From Clusia tigrina (lineage: Eukaryota > Arthropoda > Insecta > Diptera > Clusiidae), in contig OV050031.1 of assembly GCA_920105625.2 (NCBI GenBank), positions 47,582,925 to 47,646,924 of the forward strand: DNA of 64,000 nt. Reading direction: 5' to 3'. The position numbers were made by a program, and so were the translations under genes. Below are positions 14,073 to 30,400 of this stretch, piece by piece. Every line of letters starts with the position of its first letter. Position 1 is the first letter of the stretch. The notes beneath the pieces are model-generated. The model did no database searches. It saw only the letters and a list, made by a program, of their open reading frames with translations, and was not told the origin of the DNA.

Positions 14073-16522
14073 GAACAGAATACAAAGCATTCCAAATGTA
14101 TAAAAAAAATGAAGAAATATGTGTATTTGTGCTGAGAAAAATGTAATTGTATTAGGAAATTTTATACTTGCTTCAAAATATAAAAATTTAAAACAATTTA
14201 TATAAAACTAAATAAAATTAAAAACAATTTATATAAAACTAATATCAATATAAATGTTTGTGAACAGCATAGAAAGCATTCCAAATGTATAAAAAAAATG
14301 AAGAAATATGTGTATTTGTGCTGAGAAAAATGTAATTGTATTAGGAAATTTTATACTTGCTTCAAAATATAAAAATTAAAAACAATTTATATAAAACTAA
14401 ATAAAATTAAAACAATTTATATAAAACTAATATCAATATAAATGTTTGTGAACAGCATACAAAGCATTCCAAATGTATAAAAAAAAATGAAGAAATATGT
14501 GTATTTGTACTGAGAAAAATGTAATTGTATTAGGAAATTTTATACTTGCTTCAAAATATAAAAATTAAAAACAATTTATATAAAACTAAATAAAATTAAA
14601 AACAATATATATAAAACTAATATCAATATAAATGTTTGTGAACAGCATACAAAGCATTCCAAATGTATAAAAAAAAATTAAGAAATATGTGTATTTGTGC
14701 TGAGAAAAATGAAATTGTATTAGGAAATTTTATACTTGCTTCAAAATATAAAAATTTAAAACAATTTATATAAAACTAAATAAAATTAAAAACAATTTAT
14801 ATAAAACTAATATCAATATAAATGTTTGTGAACAGCATTGCAAATGTATAAAAAAAAATGGAAGAAATATGTGTATTTGTGCTGACAAAAATGTAATTGT
14901 ATTAGGAAATTTTATACTTGCTTCAAAATATAAAAATTAAAAACAATTTATATAAAACTAAATAAAATTAAAAACAATTTATATAAAACTAATATCAATA
15001 TAAATGTTTGTGAACAGCATACAAAGCATTGAAAATGTATATAAAAAAATGGAAGAAATATGTGTATTTGTGCTGAGAAAAATGTAATTGTATTAAGAAA
15101 TTTTATACTTGCTTCAAAATATAAAAGTTAAAAACAATTTATATAAAACTAAATAAAATTAAAAACAATTTATATAAAACTAATATCAATATAAATGTTT
15201 GTGAACAGCATACAAAGCATTCCAAATGTATAAAAAAAAATGAAGAAATATGTGTATTTGTGCTGAGAAAAATGTAATTGTATTAGGAAATTTTATACTT
15301 GCTTCAAAATATAAAAATTAAAAACAATTTATATAAAACTAAATAAAATTAAAAACAATTTATATAAAACTAATATCAATATAAATGTTTGTGAACAGCA
15401 TACAAAGCATTCCAAATGTATAAAAAAAAATGAAGAAATATGTGTATTTGTGCTGAGAAAAATGTAATTGTATTAGGAAATTTTATACTTGCTTCAAAAT
15501 ATAAAAATTAAAAACAATTTATATAAAACTAAATAAAATTAAAAACAATTTATATAAAACTAATATCAATATAAATGTTTGTGAACAGAATACAAAGCAT
15601 TCCAAATGTATAAAAAAAATGAAGAAATATGTGTATTTGTGCTGAGAAAAATGTAATTGTATTAGGAAATTTTATACTTGCTTCAAAATATAAAAATTTA
15701 AAACAATTTATATAAAACTAAATAAAATTAAAAACAATTTATATAAAACTAATATCAATATAAATGTTTGTGAACAGCATAGAAAGCATTCCAAATGTAT
15801 AAAAAAAAATGAAGAAATATGTGTATTTGTGCTGAGAAAAATGTAATTGTATTAGGAAATTTTATACTTGCTTCAAAATATAAAAATTAAAAACAATTTA
15901 TATAAAACTAAATAAAATTAAAACAATTTATATAAAACTAATATCAATATAAATGTTTGTGAACAGCATACAAAGCATTCCAAATGTATAAAAAAAAATG
16001 AAGAAATATGTGTATTTGTACTGAGAAAAATGTAATTGTATTAGGAAATTTTATACTTGCTTCAAAATATAAAAATTAAAAACAATTTATATAAAACTAA
16101 ATAAAATTAAAAACAATATATATAAAACTAATATCAATATAAATGTTTGTGAACAGCATACAAAGCATTCCAAATGTATAAAAAAAAATTAAGAAATATG
16201 TGTATTTGTGCTGAGAAAAATGAAATTGTATTAGGAAATTTTATACTTGCTTCAAAATATAAAAATTTAAAACAATTTATATAAAACTAAATAAAATTAA
16301 AAACAATTTATATAAAACTAATATCAATATAAATGTTTGTGAACAGCATTGCAAATGTATAAAAAAAAATTGAAGAAATATGTGTATTTGTGCTGACAAA
16401 AATGTAATTGTATTAGGAAATTTTATACTTGCTTCAAAATATAAAAATTAAAAACAATTTATATAAAACTAAATAAAATTAAAAACAATTTATATAAAAC
16501 TAATATCAATATAAATGTTTGT

Positions 16523-18610
16523 GAACAGAATACAAAGCATTCCAAATGTATAAAAAAATGAAGAAATATGTGTATTTGTGCTGAGAAAAATGTAATTGTA
16601 TTAGGAAATTTTATACTTGCTTCAAAATATAAAAATTTAAAACAATTTATATAAAACTAAATAAAATTAAAAACAATTTATATAAAACTAATATCAATAT
16701 AAATGTTTGTGAACAGCATAGAAAGCATTCCAAATGTATAAAAAAAAAATGAAGAAATATGTGTATTTGTGCTGAGAAAAATGTAATTGTATTAGGAAAT
16801 TTTATACTTGCTTCAAAATATAAAAATTAAAAACAATTTATATAAAACTAAATAAAATTAAAACAATTTATATAAAACTAATATCAATATAAATGTTTGT
16901 GAACAGCATACAAAGCATTCCAAATGTATAAAAAAAAATGAAGAAATATGTGTATTTGTACTGAGAAAAATGTAATTGTATTAGGAAATTTTATACTTGC
17001 TTCAAAATATAAAAATTAAAAACAATTTATATAAAACTAAATAAAATTAAAAACAATATATATAAAACTAATATCAATATAAATGTTTGTGAACAGCATA
17101 CAAAGCATTCCAAATGTATAAAAAAAAATTAAGAAATATGTGTATTTGTGCTGAGAAAAATGAAATTGTATTAGGAAATTTTATACTTGCTTCAAAATAT
17201 AAAAATTAAAAACAATTTATATAAAACTAAATAAAATTAAAAACAATATATATAAAACTAATATCAATATAAATGTTTGTGAACAGCATACAAAGCATTC
17301 CAAATGTATAAAAAAAATGAAGAAATATGTGTATTTGTGCTGAGAAAAATGAAATTATATTAGGAAATTTTATACTTGCTTCAAAATATAAAAATTTAAA
17401 ACAATTTATATAAAACTAAATAAAATTAAAAACAATTTATATAAAACTAATATCAATCTAAATGTTTGTGAACAGCATACAAAGCATTGAAAATGTATAA
17501 AAAAATGGAAGAAATATGTGTATTTGTGCTGAGAAAAATGTAATTGTATTAGGAAATTTTATACTTGCTTCAAAATATAAAAATTTAAAACAATTTATAT
17601 AAAACTAAATAAAATTAAAAACAATTTATATAAAACTAATATCAATCTAAATGTTTGTGAACAGCATACAAAGCATTGAAAATGTATAAAAAAAATGGAA
17701 GAAATATGTGTATTTGTGCTGAGAAAAATGTAATTGTATTAGGAAATTTTATACTTGCTTCAAAATATAAAAATTAAAAACAATTTATATAAAACTAAAT
17801 AAAATTAAAAACAATTTATATAAAACTAATATCAATCTAAATGTTTGTGAACAGCATACAAAGCATTGAAAATGTATAAAAAAAATGGAAGAAATATGTG
17901 TATTTGTGCTGAGAAAAATGTAATTGTATTAGGAAATTTTATACTTGCTTCAAAATATAAAAATTAAAAACAATTTATATAAAACTAAATAAAATTAAAA
18001 ACAATTTATATAAAACTAATATCAATATAAATGTTTGTGAACAGCATACAAAGCATTGAAAATGTATATAAAAAAATGGAAGAAATATGTGTATTTGTGC
18101 TGAGAAAAATGTAATTGTATTAAGAAATTTTATACTTGCTTCAAAATATAAAAGTTAAAAACAATTTATATAAAACTAAATAAAATTAAAAACAATTTAT
18201 ATAAAACTAATATCAATATAAATGTTTGTGAACAGCATACAAAGCATTCCAAATGTATAAAAAAAAAATGAAGAAATATGTGTATTTGTGCTGAGAAAAA
18301 TGTAATTGTATTAGGAAATTTTATACTTGCTTCAAAATATAAAAATTAAAAACAATTTATATAAAACTAAATAAAATTAAAAACAATTTATATAAAACTA
18401 ATATCAATATAAATGTTTGTGAACAGCATACAAAGCATTCCAAATGTATAAAAAAAAATGAAGAAATATGTGTATTTGTGCTGAGAAAAATGTAATTGTA
18501 TTAGGAAATTTTATACTTGCTTCAAAATATAAAAATTAAAAACAATTTATATAAAACTAAATAAAATTAAAAACAATTTATATAAAACTAATATCAATAT
18601 AAATGTTTGT
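16523..18610 (+). repeat. 11-monomer higher-order repeat, copy 2 (2.09 kb)
   Basis: This has the same monomer order as 11983-14072, with gaacagaatac at 16523 and again at 18611 (2088 bp). Small differences exist, such as gttctgag versus gtgctgag and A-run lengths. Between the copies lie an 8-monomer and a 5-monomer abbreviated version (14073-15582 and 15583-16522), so the HOR length is not fixed. Confidence 0.85.
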
Positions 18611-19742
18611 GAACAGAATACAAAGCATTCCAAATGTATAAAAAAAATGAAGAAATATGTGTATTTGTGCTGAGAAAAATGTAATTGTATTAGGAAATTT
18701 TATACTTGCTTCAAAATATAAAAATTAAAAACAATTTATATAAAACTAAATAAAATTAAAAACAATTTATATAAAACTAATATCAATATAAATGTTTGTG
18801 AACAGCATACAAAGCATTGAAAATGTATATAAAAAAATGGAAGAAATATGTGTATTTGTGCTGAGAAAAATGTAATTGTATTAGGAAATTTTATACTTGC
18901 TTCAAAATATAAAAGTTAAAAACAATTTATATAAAACTAAATAAAATTAAAAACAATTTATATAAAACTAATATCAATATAAATGTTTGTGAACAGCATT
19001 GCAAATGTATAAAAAAATGGAAGAAATATGTGTATTTCTGCTGAGAAAAATGAAATTATATTAGGAAATTTTATACTTGCTTCAAAATATAAAAATTTAA
19101 AACAATTTATATAAAACTAAATAAAATTAAAAACAATTTATATAAAACTAATATCAATCTAAATGTTTGTGAACAGCATACAAAGCATTGAAAATGTATA
19201 AAAAAAATGGAAGAAATATGTGTATTTGTGCTGAGAAAAATGTAATTGTATTAGGAAATTTTATACTTGCTTCAAAATATAAAAATTAAAAACAATTTAT
19301 ATAAAACTAAATAAAATTAAAAACAATTTATATAAAACTAATATCAATATAAATGTTTGTGAACAGCATACAAAGCATTGAAAATGTATATAAAAAAATG
19401 GAAGAAATATGTGTATTTGTGCTGAGAAAAATGTAATTGTATTAAGAAATTTTATACTTGCTTCAAAATATAAAAGTTAAAAACAATTTATATAAAACTA
19501 AATAAAATTAAAAACAATTTATATAAAACTAATATCAATATAAATGTTTGTGAACAGCATACAAAGCATTCCAAATGTATAAAAAAAAAATGAAGAAATA
19601 TGTGTATTTGTGCTGAGAAAAATGTAATTGTATTAGGAAATTTTATAATTGCTTCAAAATATAAAAATTAAAAACAATTTATATAAAACTAAATAAAATT
19701 AAAAACAATTTATATAAAACTAATATCAATATAAATGTTTGT

Positions 19743-21450
19743 GAACAGAATACAAAGCATTCCAAATGTATAAAAAAAATGAAGAAATATGTGTATTTGT
19801 GCTGAGAAAAATGTAATTGTATTAGGAAATTTTATACTTGCTTCAAAATATAAAAATTTAAAACAATTTATATAAAACTAAATAAAATTAAAAACAATTT
19901 ATATAAAACTAATATCAATATAAATGTTTGTGAACAGCATAGAAAGCATTCCAAATGTATAAAAAAAAATGAAGAAATATGTGTATTTGTGCTGAGAAAA
20001 ATGTAATTGTATTAGGAAATTTTATACTTGCTTCAAAATATAAAAATTAAAAACAATTTATATAAAACTAAATAAAATTAAAACAATTTATATAAAACTA
20101 ATATCAATATAAATGTTTGTGAACAGCATACAAAGCATTCCAAATGTATAAAAAAAAATGAAGAAATATGTGTATTTGTAGTGAGAAAAATGTAATTGTA
20201 TTAGGAAATTTTATACTTGCTTCAAAATATAAAAATTAAAAACAATTTATATAAAACTAAATAAAATTAAAAACAATATATATAAAACTAATATCAATAT
20301 AAATGTTTGTGAACAGCATACAAAGCATTCCAAATGTATAAAAAAAAATTAAGAAATATGTGTATTTGTGCTGAGAAAAATGAAATTGTATTAGGAAATT
20401 TTATACTTGCTTCAAAATATAAAAATTAAAAACAATTTATATAAAACTAAATAAAATTAAAAACAATATATATAAAACTAATATCAATATAAATGTTTGT
20501 GAACAGCATACAAAGCATTCCAAATGTATAAAAAAAATGAAGAAATATGTGTATTTGTGCTGAGAAAAATGAAATTATATTAGGAAATTTTATACTTGCT
20601 TCAAAATATAAAAATTTAAAACAATTTATATAAAACTAAATAAAATTAAAAACAATTTATATAAAACTAATATCAATCTAAATGTTTGTGAACAGCATAC
20701 AAAGCATTGAAAATGTATAAAAAAAATGGAAGAAATATGTGTATTTGTGCTGAGAAAAATGTAATTGTATTAGGAAATTTTATACTTGCTTCAAAATATA
20801 AAAATTTATAACAATTTATATAAAACAAAATAAAATTAAAAACAATTTATATAAAACTAATATCAATCTAAATGTTTGTGAACAGCATACAAAGCATTGA
20901 AAATGTATAAAAAAAATGGAAGAAATATGTGTATTTGTGCTGAGAAAAATGTAATTGTATTAGGAAATTTTATACTTGCTTCAAAATATAAAAATTAAAA
21001 ACAATTTATATAAAACTAAATAAAATTAAAAACAATTTATATAAAACTAATATCAATCTAAATGTTTGTGAACAGCATACAAAGCATTGAAAATGTATAA
21101 AAAAAATGGAAGAAATATGTGTATTTGTGCTGAGAAAAATGTAATTGTATTAAGAAATTTTATACTTGCTTCAAAATATAAAAGTTAAAAACAATTTATA
21201 TAAAACTAAATAAAATTAAAAACAATTTATATAAAACTAATATCAATATAAATGTTTGTGAACAGCATACAAAGCATTCCAAATGTATAAAAAAAAAATG
21301 AAGAAATATGTGTATTTGTGCTGAGAAAAATGTAATTGTATTAGGAAATTTTATAATTGCTTCAAAATATAAAAATTAAAAACAATTTATATAAAACTAA
21401 ATAAAATTAAAAACAATTTATATAAAACTAATATCAATATAAATGTTTGT
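19743..21450 (+). repeat. 9-monomer derivative of the higher-order repeat
   Basis: The order follows the 11-monomer HOR, but the third tcaatctaaatg monomer carries the attaagaaatt and aaaagtt ending of the next type, and one ordinary monomer is missing. The period to the next gaacagaatac (21451) is 1708 bp. The hybrid monomer (about 21050-21190) marks the crossover point of an unequal exchange that removed two monomers. Confidence 0.75.
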
Positions 21451-24400
21451 GAACAGAATACAAAGCATTCCAAATGTATAAAAAAAATGAAGAAATATGT
21501 GTATTTGTGCTGAGAAAAATGTAATTGTATTAGGAAATTTTATACTTGCTTCAAAATATAAAAATTTAAAACAATTTATATAAAACTAAATAAAATTAAA
21601 AACAATTTATATAAAACTAATATCAATATAAATGTTTGTGAACAGCATAGAAAGCATTCCAAATGTATAAAAAAAAATGAAGAAATATGTGTATTTGTGC
21701 TGAGAAAAATGTAATTGTATTAGGAAATTTTATACTTGCTTCAAAATATAAAAATTAAAAACAATTTATATAAAACTAAATAAAATTAAAACAATTTATA
21801 TAAAACTAATATCAATATAAATGTTTGTGAACAGCATACAAAGCATTCCAAATGTATAAAAAAAATGAAGAAATATGTGTATTTGTACTGAGAAAAATGT
21901 AATTGTATTAGGAAATTTTATACTTGCTTCAAAATATAAAAATTAAAAACAATTTATATAAAACTAAATAAAATTAAAAACAATATATATAAAACTAATA
22001 TCAATATAAATGTTTGTGAACAGCATACAAAGCATTCCAAATGTATAAAAAAAATTTAAGAAATATGTGTATTTGTGCTGAGAAAAATGAAATTGTATTA
22101 GGAAATTTTATACTTGCTTCAAAATATAAAAATTAAAAACAATTTATATAAAACTAAATAAAATTAAAAACAATATATATAAAACTAATATCAATATAAA
22201 TGTTTGTGAACAGCATACAAAGCATTCCAAATGTATAAAAAAAATGAAGAAATATGTGTATTTGTGCTGAGAAAAATGAAATTATATTAGGAAATTTTAT
22301 ACTTGCTTCAAAATATAAAAATTTAAAACAATTTATATAAAACTAAATAAAATTAAAAACAATTTATATAAAACTAATATCAATCTAAATGTTTGTGAAC
22401 AGCATACAAAGCATTGAAAATGTATAAAAAAAATGGAAGAAATATGTGTATTTGTGCTGAGAAAAATGTAATTGTATTAGGAAATTTTATACTTGCTTCA
22501 AAATATAAAAATTTAAAACAATTTATATAAAACTAAATAAAATTAAAAACAATTTATATAAAACTAATATCAATCTAAATGTTTGTGAACAGCATACAAA
22601 GCATTTAAAATGTATAAAAAAAAATGAAGAAATATGTGTATTTGTGCTGAGAAAAATGTAATTGTATTAGGAAATTTTATACTTGCTTCAAAATATAAAA
22701 GTTAAAAACAATTTATATAAAACTAAATAAAATTAAAAACAATTTATATAAAACTAATATCAATCTAAATGTTTGTGAACAGCATACAAAGCATTGAAAA
22801 TGTATAAAAAAAATGGAAGAAATATGTGTATTTGTGCTGAGAAAAATGTAATTGTATTAGGAAATTTTATACTTGCTTCAAAATATAAAAATTAAAAACA
22901 ATTTATATAAAACTAAATAAAATTAAAAACAATTTATATAAAACTAATATCAATATAAATGTTTGTGAACAGCATACAAAGCATTCCAAATGTATAAAAA
23001 AAAATGAAGAAATATGTGTATTTGTACTGAGAAAAATGTAATTGTATTAGGAAATTTTATACTTGCTTCAAAATATAAAAATTAAAAACAATTTATATAA
23101 AACTAAATAAAATTAAAAACAATATATATAAAACTAATATCAATATAAATGTTTGTGAACAGCATACAAAGCATTCCAAATGTATAAAAAAAATTAAGAA
23201 ATATGTGTATTTGTGCTGAGAAAAATGAAATTGTATTAGGAAATTTTATACTTGCTTCAAAATATAAAAATTAAAAACAATTTATATAAAACTAAATAAA
23301 ATTAAAAACAATATATATAAAACTAATATCAATATAAATGTTTGTGAACAGCATACAAAGCATTCCAAATGTATAAAAAAAATGAAGAAATATGTGTATT
23401 TGTGCTGAGAAAAATGAAATTATATTAGGAAATTTTATACTTGCTTCAAAATATAAAAATTTAAAACAATTTATATAAAACTAAATAAAATTAAAAACAA
23501 TTTATATAAAACTAATATCAATCTAAATGTTTGTGAACAGCATACAAAGCATTGAAAATGTATAAAAAAATGGAAGAAATATGTGTATTTGTGCTGAGAA
23601 AAATGTAATTGTATTAGGAAATTTTATACTTGCTTCAAAATATAAAAATTTAAAACAATTTATATAAAACTAAATAAAATTAAAAACAATTTATATAAAA
23701 CTAATATCAATATAAATGTTTGTGAACAGCATAGAAAGCATTCCAAATGTATAAAAAAAATGAAGAAATATGTGTATTTGTGCTGAGAAAAATGTAATTG
23801 TATTAGGAAATTTTATACTTGCTTCAAAATATAAAAATTAAAAACAATTTATATAAAACTAAATAAAATTAAAAACAATTTATATAAAACTAATATCAAT
23901 CTAAATGTTTGTGAACAGCATACAAAGCATTGAAAATATATAAAAAAAAATGGAAGAAATATGTGTATTTGTGCTGAGAAAAATGTAATTGTATTAGGAA
24001 ATTTTATACTTGCTTCAAAATATAAAAATTAAAAACAATTTATATAAAACTAAATAAAATTAAAACAATTTATATAAAACTAATATCAATATAAATGTTT
24101 GTGAACAGCATACAAAGCATTCCAAATGTATAAAAAAAAATGAAGAAATATGTGTATTTGTACTGAGAAAAATGTAATTGTATTAGGAAATTTTATACTT
24201 GCTTCAAAATATAAAAATTAAAAACAATTTATATAAAACTAAATAAAATTAAAAACAATATATATAAAACTAATATCAATATAAATGTTTGTGAACAGCA
24301 TACAAAGCATTCCAAATGTATAAAAAAAAATTAAGAAATATGTGTATTTGTGCTGAGAAAAATGAAATTGTATTAGGAAATTTTATACTTGCTTCAAAAT

Positions 24401-27400
24401 ATAAAAATTAAAAACAATTTATATAAAACTAAATAAAATTAAAAACAATATATATAAAACTAATATCAATATAAATGTTTGTGAACAGCATACAAAGCAT
24501 TCCAAATGTATAAAAAAAATGAAGAAATATGTGTATTTGTGCTGAGAAAAATGAAATTATATTAGGAAATTTTATACTTGCTTCAAAATATAAAAATTTA
24601 AAACAATTTATATAAAACTAAATAAAATTAAAAACAATTTATATAAAACTAATATCAATCTAAATGTTTGTGAACAGCATACAAAGCATTGAAAATGTAT
24701 AAAAAAAATGGAAGAAATATGTGTATTTGTGCTGAGAAAAATGTAATTGTATTAGGAAATTTTATACTTGCTTCAAAATATAAAAATTTAAAACAATTTA
24801 TATAAAACTAAATAAAATTAAAAACAATTTATATAAAACTAATATCAATATAAATGTTTGTGAACAGCATAGAAAGCATTCCAAATGTATAAAAAAAATG
24901 AAGAAATATGTGTATTTGTGCTGAGAAAAATGTAATTGTATTAGGAAATTTTATACTTGCTTCAAAATATAAAAATTAAAAACAATTTATATAAAACTAA
25001 ATAAAATTAAAAACAATTTATATAAAACTAATATCAATCTAAATGTTTGTGAACAGCATACAAAGCATTGAAAATGTATAAAAAAAATGGAAGAAATATG
25101 TGTATTTGTGCTGAGAAAAATGTAATTGTATTAGGAAATTTTATACTTGCTTCAAAATATAAAAATTAAAAACAATTTATATAAAACTAAATAAAATTAA
25201 AAACAATTTATATAAAACTAATATCAATATAAATGTTTGTGAACAGCATACAAAGCATTGAAAATGTATATAAAAAAATGGAAGAAATATGTGTATTTGT
25301 GCTGAGAAAAATGTAATTGTATTAAGAAATTTTATACTTGCTTCAAAATATAAAAGTTAAAAACAATTTATATAAAACTAAATAAAATTAAAAACAATTT
25401 ATATAAAACTAATATCAATATAAATGTTTGTGAACAGCATACAAAGCATTCCAAATGTATAAAAAAAAATGAAGAAATATGTGTATTTGTGCTGAGAAAA
25501 ATGTAATTGTATTAGGAAATTTTATACTTGCTTCTAAATATAAAAATTAAAAACAATTTATATAAAACTAAATAAAATTAAAAACAATTTATATAAAACT
25601 AATATCAATATAAATGTTTGTGAACAGCATACAAAGCATTGAAAATGTATATAAAAAAATGGAAGAAATATGTGTATTTGTGCTGAGAAAAATGTAATTG
25701 TATTAAGAAATTTTATACTTGCTTCAAAATATAAAAGTTAAAAACAATTTATATAAAACTAAATAAAATTAAAAACAATTTATATAAAACTAATATCAAT
25801 ATAAATGTTTGTGAACAGCATACAAAGCATTCCAAATGTATAAAAAAAAAATGAAGAAATATGTGTATTTGTGCTGAGAAAAATGTAATTGTATTAGGAA
25901 ATTTTATAATTGCTTCAAAATATAAAAATTAAAAACAATTTATATAAAACTAAATAAAATTAAAAACAATTTATATAAAACTAATATCAATATAAATGTT
26001 TGTGAACAGAATACAAAGCATTCCAAATGTATAAAAAAAATGAAGAAATATGTGTATTTGTGCTGAGAAAAATGTAATTGTATTAGGAAATTTTATACTT
26101 GCTTCAAAATATAAAATTTAAAACAATTTATATAAAACTAAATAAAATTAAAAACAATTTATATAAAACTAATATCAATATAAATGTTTGTGAACAGCAT
26201 AGAAAGCATTCCAAATGTATAAAAAAAAATGAAGAAATATGTGTATTTGTGCTGAGAAAAATGTAATTGTATTAGGAAATTTTATACTTGCTTCAAAATA
26301 TAAAAATTAAAAACAATTTATATAAAACTAAATAAAATTAAAACAATTTATATAAAACTAATATCAATATAAATGTTTGTGAACAGCATACAAAGCATTC
26401 CAAATGTATAAAAAAAAATGAAGAAATATGTGTATTTGTACTGAGAAAAATGTAATTGTATTAGGAAATTTTATACTTGCTTCAAAATATAAAAATTAAA
26501 AACAATTTATATAAAACTAAATAAAATTAAAAACAATATATATAAAACTAATATCAATATAAATGTTTGTGAACAGCATACAAAACATTCCAAATGTATA
26601 AAAAAAAATTAAGAAATATGTGTATTTGTGCTGAGAAAAATGAAATTGTATTAGGAAATTTTATACTTGCTTCAAAATATAAAAATTAAAAACAATTTAT
26701 ATAAAACTAAATAAAATTAAAAACAATATATATAAAACTAATATCAATATAAATGTTTGTGAACAGCATACAAAGCATTCCAAATGTATAAAAAAAATGA
26801 AGAAATATGTGTATTTGTGCTGAGAAAAATGAAATTATATTAGGAAATTTTATACTTGCTTCAAAATATAAAAATTTAAAACAATTTATATAAAACTAAA
26901 TAAAATTAAAAACAATTTATATAAAACTAATATCAATCTAAATGTTTGTGAACAGCATACAAAGCATTGAAAATGTATAAAAAAAAATGGAAGAAATATG
27001 TGTATTTGTGCTGAGAAAAATGTAATTGTATTAGGAAATTTTATACTTGCTTCAAAATATAAAAATTTAAAACAATTTATATAAAACTAAATAAAATTAA
27101 AAACAATTTATATAAAACTAATATCAATCTAAATGTTTGTGAACAGCATACAAAGCATTGAAAATGTATAAAAAAAATGGAAGAAATATGTGTATTTGTG
27201 CTGAGAAAAATGTAATTGTATTAGGAAATTTTATACTTGCTTCAAAATATAAAAATTAAAAACAATTTATATAAAACTAAATAAAATTAAAAACAATTTA
27301 TATAAAACTAATATCAATCTAAATGTTTGTGAACAGCATACAAAGCATTGAAAATGTATAAAAAAAATGGAAGAAATATGTGTATTTGTGCTGAGAAAAA

Positions 27401-30400
27401 TGTAATTGTATTAGGAAATTTTATACTTGCTTCAAAATATAAAAATTAAAAACAATTTATATAAAACTAAATAAAATTAAAAACAATTTATATAAAACTA
27501 ATATCAATCTAAATGTTTGTGAACAGAATACAAAGCATTGAAAATGTATAAAAAAAATGAAGAAATATGTGTATTTGTGCTGAGAAAAATGTAATTGTAT
27601 TAGGAAATTTTATACTTGCTTCAAAATATAAAAATTTAAAACAATTTATATAAAACTAAATAAAATTAAAAACAATTTATATAAAACTAATATCAATATA
27701 AATGTTTGTGAACAGCATAGAAAGCATTCCAAATGTATAAAAAAAAATGAAGAAATATGTGTATTTGTGCTGAGAAAAATGTAATTGTATTAGGAAATTT
27801 TATACTTGCTTCAAAATATAAAAGTTAAAAACAATTTATATAAAACTAAATAAAATTAAAAACAATTTATATAAAACTAATATCAATATAAATGTTTGTG
27901 AACAGCATTGCAAATGTATAAAAAAATGGAAGAAATATGTGTATTTCTGCTGAGAAAAATGAAATTATATTAGGAAATTTTATACTTGCTTCAAAATATA
28001 AAAATTTAAAACAATTTATATAAAACTAAATAAAATTAAAAACAATTTATATAAAACTAATATCAATCTAAATGTTTGTGAACAGCATACAAAGCATTGA
28101 AAATGTATAAAAAAAAATGGAAGAAATATGTGTATTTGTGCTGAGAAAAATGTAATTGTATTAGGAAATTTTATACTTGCTTCAAAATATAAAAATTAAA
28201 AACAATTTATATAAAACTAAATAAAATTAAAAACAATTTATATAAAACTAATATCAATATAAATGTTTGTGAACAGCATACAAAGCATTGAAAATGTATA
28301 TAAAAAAATGGAAGAAATATGTGTATTTGTGCTGAGAAAAATGTAATTGTATTAAGAAATTTTATACTTGCTTCAAAATATAAAAGTTAAAAACAATTTA
28401 TATAAAACTAAATAAAATTAAAAACAATTTATATAAAACTAATATCAATATAAATGTTTGTGAACAGAATACAAAGCATTCCAAATGTATAAAAAAAATG
28501 AAGAAATATGTGTATTTGTGCTGAGAAAAATGTAATTGTATTAGGAAATTTTATACTTGCTTCAAAATATAAAAATTAAAAACAATTTATATAAAACTAA
28601 ATAAAATTAAAAACAATTTATATAAAACTAATATCAATATAAATGTTTGTGAACAGCATACAAAGCATTGAAAATGTATATAAAAAAATGGAAGAAATAT
28701 GTGTATTTGTGCTGAGAAAAATGTAATTGTATTAGGAAATTTTATACTTGCTTCAAAATATAAAAGTTAAAAACAATTTATATAAAACTAAATAAAATTA
28801 AAAACAATTTATATAAAACTAATATCAATATAAATGTTTGTGAACAGCATTGCAAATGTATAAAAAAATGGAAGAAATATGTGTATTTCTGCTGAGAAAA
28901 ATGAAATTATATTAGGAAATTTTATACTTGCTTCAAAATATAAAAATTTAAAACAATTTATATAAAACTAAATAAAATTAAAAACAATTTATATAAAACT
29001 AATATCAATCTAAATGTTTGTGAACAGCATACAAAGCATTGAAAATGTATAAAAAAAATGGAAGAAATATGTGTATTTGTGCTGAGAAAAATGTAATTGT
29101 ATTAGGAAATTTTATACTTGCTTCAAAATATAAAAATTAAAAACAATTTATATAAAACTAAATAAAATTAAAAACAATTTATATAAAACTAATATCAATA
29201 TAAATGTTTGTGAACAGCATACAAAGCATTGAAAATGTATATAAAAAAATGGAAGAAATATGTGTATTTGTGCTGAGAAAAATGTAATTGTATTAAGAAA
29301 TTTTATACTTGCTTCAAAATATAAAAGTTAAAAACAATTTATATAAAACTAAATAAAATTAAAAACAATTTATATAAAACTAATATCAATATAAATGTTT
29401 GTGAACAGCATACAAAGCATTCCAAATGTATAAAAAAAATGAAGAAATATGTGTATTTGTGCTGAGAAAAATGTAATTGTATTAGGAAATTTTATAATTG
29501 CTTCAAAATATAAAAATTAAAAACAATTTATATAAAACTAAATAAAATTAAAAACAATTTATATAAAACTAATATCAATATAAATGTTTGTGAACAGCAT
29601 ACAAAGCATTCCAAATGTATAAAAAAAAATGAAGAAATATGTGTATTTGTGCTGAGAAAAATGTAATTGTATTAGGAAATTTTATACTTGCTTCAAAATA
29701 TAAAAATTAAAAACAATTTATATAAAACTAAATAAAATTAAAAACAATTTATATAAAACTAATATCAATATAAATGTTTGTGAACAGAATACAAAGCATT
29801 CCAAATGTATAAAAAAAATGAAGAAATATGTGTATTTGTGCTGAGAAAAATGTAATTGTATTAGGAAATTTTATACTTGCTTCAAAATATAAAAATTTAA
29901 AACAATTTATATAAAACTAAATAAAATTAAAAACAATTTATATAAAACTAATATCAATATAAATGTTTGTGAACAGCATAGAAAGCATTCCAAATGTATA
30001 AAAAAAAAATGAAGAAATATGTGTATTTGTGCTGAGAAAAATGTAATTGTATTAGGAAATTTTATACTTGCTTCAAAATATAAAAATTAAAAACAATTTA
30101 TATAAAACTAAATAAAATTAAAACAATTTATATAAAACTAATATCAATATAAATGTTTGCGAACAGCATACAAAGCATTCCAAATGTATAAAAAAAATGA
30201 AGAAATATGTGTATTTGTACTGAGAAAAATGTAATTGTATTAGGAAATTTTATACTTGCTTCAAAATATAAAAATTAAAAACAATTTATATAAAACTAAA
30301 TAAAATTAAAAACAATTTATATAAAACTAATATCAATATAAATGTTTGTGAACAGCATACAAAGCATTCCAAATGTATAAAAAAAATGAAGAAATATGTT

